From Aquificaceae bacterium (GTDB lineage Bacteria > Aquificota > Aquificia > Aquificales > Aquificaceae), in assembly GCA_027049085.1 (NCBI GenBank), contig JALTVH010000321.1, positions 1 to 7,808 of the forward strand: a stretch of 7,808 nt of DNA, written 5' to 3'. This document shows, piece after piece, positions 5,751 through 7,808 of the stretch. The position numbers and the translations under genes were made by a program. The notes beneath the pieces are model-generated. The model was not told the DNA's origin, searched no databases, and was given only the letters and a program-made list of their open reading frames with translations. The first letter of the stretch is position 1. Each line of letters begins with the position of its first letter.

Positions 5751-7680
5751 TAAGTTTAAAGCCAGGCGGTACGAGTGTGGTTGAAGAGTATTCAACGACC
5801 ACCGCGGGACCTTCAATGAGGGCACCGGGCTTGAGAAGGGAGCGGTCGTAAATTTTAGTTTCTTGATATTCACCGCCGAAGGCGGTCTTTGTGGTGCCTA
5901 TAAGGGCATAATCTGGTTTGTGTTCCTTAGATTTGTACTCCTTTATAGGTGGTTTTGGGCGCCTTACTATTGCCCTGAGGCGGATGTTGACGATCTCAGA
6001 CTCCCTTTCGTGGATGTAGCGGTAGCGCCTCTGATGGGCTCTGTGGAACTCGCCGACGGGATCATCGGTGAAGGGAACGTTGAGTTCGTAAGACTGGCCC
6101 TTGAACCTCATATCCAGACTTCTTTTAAAGAGAACCTCCTCCTCTTTGAATCCGTCCCTTTCAAGGTCAGCAAGAGCCTGCTGAATAAGGGTGCCAAAGA
6201 GCTGTTCAAGGGTGTCCGTTGAAGTTTCCTCTGCTATGAGCATTACCGTGAGGGAGTAATCCCTTATCACGTCCGCGCAGAGGATCCCGAAGGCGGAGAA
6301 TAGGCCCGGATTCGGGGGTATTATGACCTCTTTTATGCCAATTGACTTTGCCAGCTCGCAGGCGTGGAGGGCACCGGCACCGCCGAAGCATATCAGGGAA
6401 AACTCCGAAGGGTCGTGGCCCCTTTCCACAGAGACCTTTCTGAGGGCTCTCTCCATATTGGAGTTGGCGATCTCTATAACCGAAAGGGCAACCTCCAAGG
6501 GATCCCTCCCGAGGGCTGAACTCAGTCTTTCAAGGGGATCCTTTAGGAGGTGAGGATGAAGCTTAAACTTACCGCCGAGAAAGTGGTCAGGAATTAGCCT
6601 TCCAAGGTAGAGGTTGGCGTCTGTGATGGTAAGGTCCTTTCCTCCTTTGCCGTAGCAGGCGGGTCCCGGGTCTGCCCCCGCGCTCTTTGGTCCTACTTGC
6701 AATGCGCCTCCCTCATCTATCCATGCAATGGAACCACCACCCGCACCGATGGTGTGGATGTCTATCATCGGAACCTTAACGGGAAATCCCTCAACCTTGG
6801 ATTCGGTGGTCATCACAGGCTCACCTTCAATCAGAGAAACGTCCGTTGAGGTACCGCCCATGTCAAAGGTGATTAGATTCTCTTTTCCTATGGATTTTCC
6901 GAGGTAAAGGGCGCCTATCACTCCCCCTGCGGGACCGGAAAGGATGGTCCTTACAGCCTCCTTCCTTGCCTTGTCGGCGCTGAGGAGTCCCCCGCTTGAC
7001 TGAATAATGAGGAGATTGTCCCCCTTTCCGAGGTTTGAAACCAGGTGGGCGATGTAGCGGTCCATCCCTGGTGTGAGGTAGGCGTTGATAACTGTGGTTG
7101 AGGTCCTCTCGTACTCCCTGAACTCCCTGACAACTTCGTGAGAGAGGGACACGTGGAAGTTCCCTTCCTTCAGTAAAATTTCCCTGACCTTCAGCTCGTG
7201 CTCGGGATTTGCGTAGGAATGCAGAAGGCATACCGCAACGCTCTCAACTTTGAGATCTTTGAGCTTCTCCGCAAGCTGTGAAATTTCTTCCGGTGAGAGT
7301 TCTTCTATTACTTTGCCGAGGTGGTTGATCCTTCCCCTTATTCCAAAGCGCAGTTCCCTGGGCACAAGGGGCTTTGGCTTCCTGTAGTGAAGGTCGTAGA
7401 GCCTATCTCTGGTCTGGCGTCCGATTTCTATTACGTCCTCAAAGCCCCTGTTGGTTATAAGAGCGGTTTTTGCCCCTTTCCTCTCAAGGAGGGCGTTGGT
7501 CGCTACCGTGGTGCCATGAAGGATAAGTCTTTCCTCACCACCGATCTCCTCCAGTCCCCTGAGTATAGCCTCCGAAGGGTTGCTGGGTGTTGAGGGAACC
7601 TTAAGGGTTTTTATGGAACCATTCTCTTCATAGATGAAGTCGGTGAAGGTTCCGCCCGTGTCAACAGCGATGACCTTCAT
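5707..7680 (-). CDS. hyuA: Hydantoinase/oxoprolinase family protein, HyuA-type subunit
   Basis: A 657-residue cytoplasmic enzyme of the hydantoinase A/5-oxoprolinase family, whose members use ATP to open cyclic amides such as N-methylhydantoin, hydantoins or 5-oxoproline. The length is normal for HyuA. The actin-fold N-domain starts at once with DTGGTFTD (7-14), the first phosphate loop; HGTTVATNALLER (55-67) is typical. The central domain carries DMGGTSTDVS (273-282), IGAGGGSIAW (311-320), GADPGPACYG (335-344) and CFGGAGALHA (431-440). The C-terminal domain has DMRFKGQSYEL (523-533), RRYRYIHE (551-558, where the family usually has RYGY) and GPAVVVEYSSTTLVPPGF (624-641). No key motif is missing. 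The start ATG overlaps the TGA of the gene before it (ATGA), so translation is probably coupled. The usual partner HyuB is not downstream, because gene C converges there. The exact substrate cannot be told; acetone- or acetophenone-carboxylase-type subunits share this fold. GC-richer than genes A-C. Confidence 0.92.
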   Translation of the reverse strand: MKVIAVDTGGTFTDFIYEENGSIKTLKVPSTPSNPSEAILRGLEEIGGEERLILHGTTVATNALLERKGAKTALITNRGFEDVIEIGRQTRDRLYDLHYRKPKPLVPRELRFGIRGRINHLGKVIEELSPEEISQLAEKLKDLKVESVAVCLLHSYANPEHELKVREILLKEGNFHVSLSHEVVREFREYERTSTTVINAYLTPGMDRYIAHLVSNLGKGDNLLIIQSSGGLLSADKARKEAVRTILSGPAGGVIGALYLGKSIGKENLITFDMGGTSTDVSLIEGEPVMTTESKVEGFPVKVPMIDIHTIGAGGGSIAWIDEGGALQVGPKSAGADPGPACYGKGGKDLTITDANLYLGRLIPDHFLGGKFKLHPHLLKDPLERLSSALGRDPLEVALSVIEIANSNMERALRKVSVERGHDPSEFSLICFGGAGALHACELAKSIGIKEVIIPPNPGLFSAFGILCADVIRDYSLTVMLIAEETSTDTLEQLFGTLIQQALADLERDGFKEEEVLFKRSLDMRFKGQSYELNVPFTDDPVGEFHRAHQRRYRYIHERESEIVNIRLRAIVRRPKPPIKEYKSKEHKPDYALIGTTKTAFGGEYQETKIYDRSLLKPGALIEGPAVVVEYSSTTLVPPGFKLITDPFSNLLITSIT

Positions 7681-7808
7681 GGCAGGATCTCTTCAAGGTA
7701 TCTTCCGATGTGTCTGAGGTTCTCAATTCCTACAGGGTCCCTTTCCTGAAGGGGGACAAAGAGGATCCTTTCCTTTCCGAAAATCTCAATTATTTCATTT
7801 ATGTAAGC
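7677..7808 (-). CDS. C-terminal 43 residues of an upstream gene, possibly ArsA/Get3-type ATPase
   Basis: A frame enters from the right edge and ends in TGA at 7679-7677, sharing bases with the hyuA start. It is too short to appear as a long reading frame, but the ATGA junction and the matching codon style argue that it is real. The visible tail reads ILFVPLQERDPVGIENLRHI and then GRYLEEILP. The order of a VPL strand, an acidic residue, a P-V-G turn and an amphipathic L-rich helix resembles the C-terminal end of ArsA/Get3 anion-transporting ATPases (VPL...E..G...L). The evidence is thin. It does not look like the C-terminus of HyuB, which is expected to carry a Gly-rich GGGGYGDP motif. It is the first or middle gene of an operon with hyuA. 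Confidence 0.7.
   Translation of the reverse strand, partial: AYINEIIEIFGKERILFVPLQERDPVGIENLRHIGRYLEEILP

Noticed and set aside
6863..7231. 122-residue minus-strand open frame inside hyuA
   Set aside because: It lies wholly within the well-conserved hyuA in another frame, is rich in Arg/Pro/Ser as expected of a shadow frame, and has no ribosome binding site.
7677..7808. Right-edge fragment as the end of HyuB
   Set aside because: The visible tail lacks the Gly-rich segment expected near the HyuB C-terminus and instead shows a strand-turn-helix pattern.

Overview
The window looks like chromosomal DNA from a diderm (Gram-negative type) bacterium. Two genes encode lipoproteins built from delta-60 (DUF5122-type) beta-propeller repeats. 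A third encodes an exported protein with a Gly/Cys-membrane-basic C-terminal tail. Such proteins are common in Deltaproteobacteria-like and related lineages. Strong GGGAGG ribosome binding sites precede the three surface-protein genes. I cannot name the species; the taxonomic guess is inference only.

Layout. Positions 1-152 hold the promoter and leader of a gene beyond the left edge, plus the 3' flank of the first lipoprotein gene. Positions 153-1757 (minus) encode lipoprotein A: signal peptide, a small all-beta N-terminal domain and seven propeller repeats. Positions 1758-1997 hold its leader and promoter and a hairpin-rich stretch that may be a mobile-element relic. Positions 1998-3341 (minus) encode lipoprotein B, a paralogue with seven repeats but no extra N-terminal domain. 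Positions 3342-3512 are a divergent intergenic region with the promoter and leader of B on one strand and the ribosome binding site of gene C on the other. Positions 3513-5750 (plus) encode protein C, a large exported, probably propeller-like protein with a candidate C-terminal sorting signal. Positions 5707-7680 (minus) encode a HyuA-type hydantoinase/oxoprolinase subunit that overlaps the end of C tail to tail. Positions 7677-7808 (minus) are the C-terminus of an upstream gene coupled to hyuA by an ATGA overlap.

A, B and C look like an envelope or surface group, whereas the hyuA operon looks like ordinary metabolism with higher GC and different codon use. The most interesting non-coding signal is a three-copy cis-element. 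A TTGTGA-type box, an AT-rich -10 region at fixed distance and a conserved purine-rich leader with a hairpin precede A, B and an unseen gene to the left. This suggests a tandem paralogue family under shared control. No RNA genes, CRISPR array or intact insertion sequence are visible.
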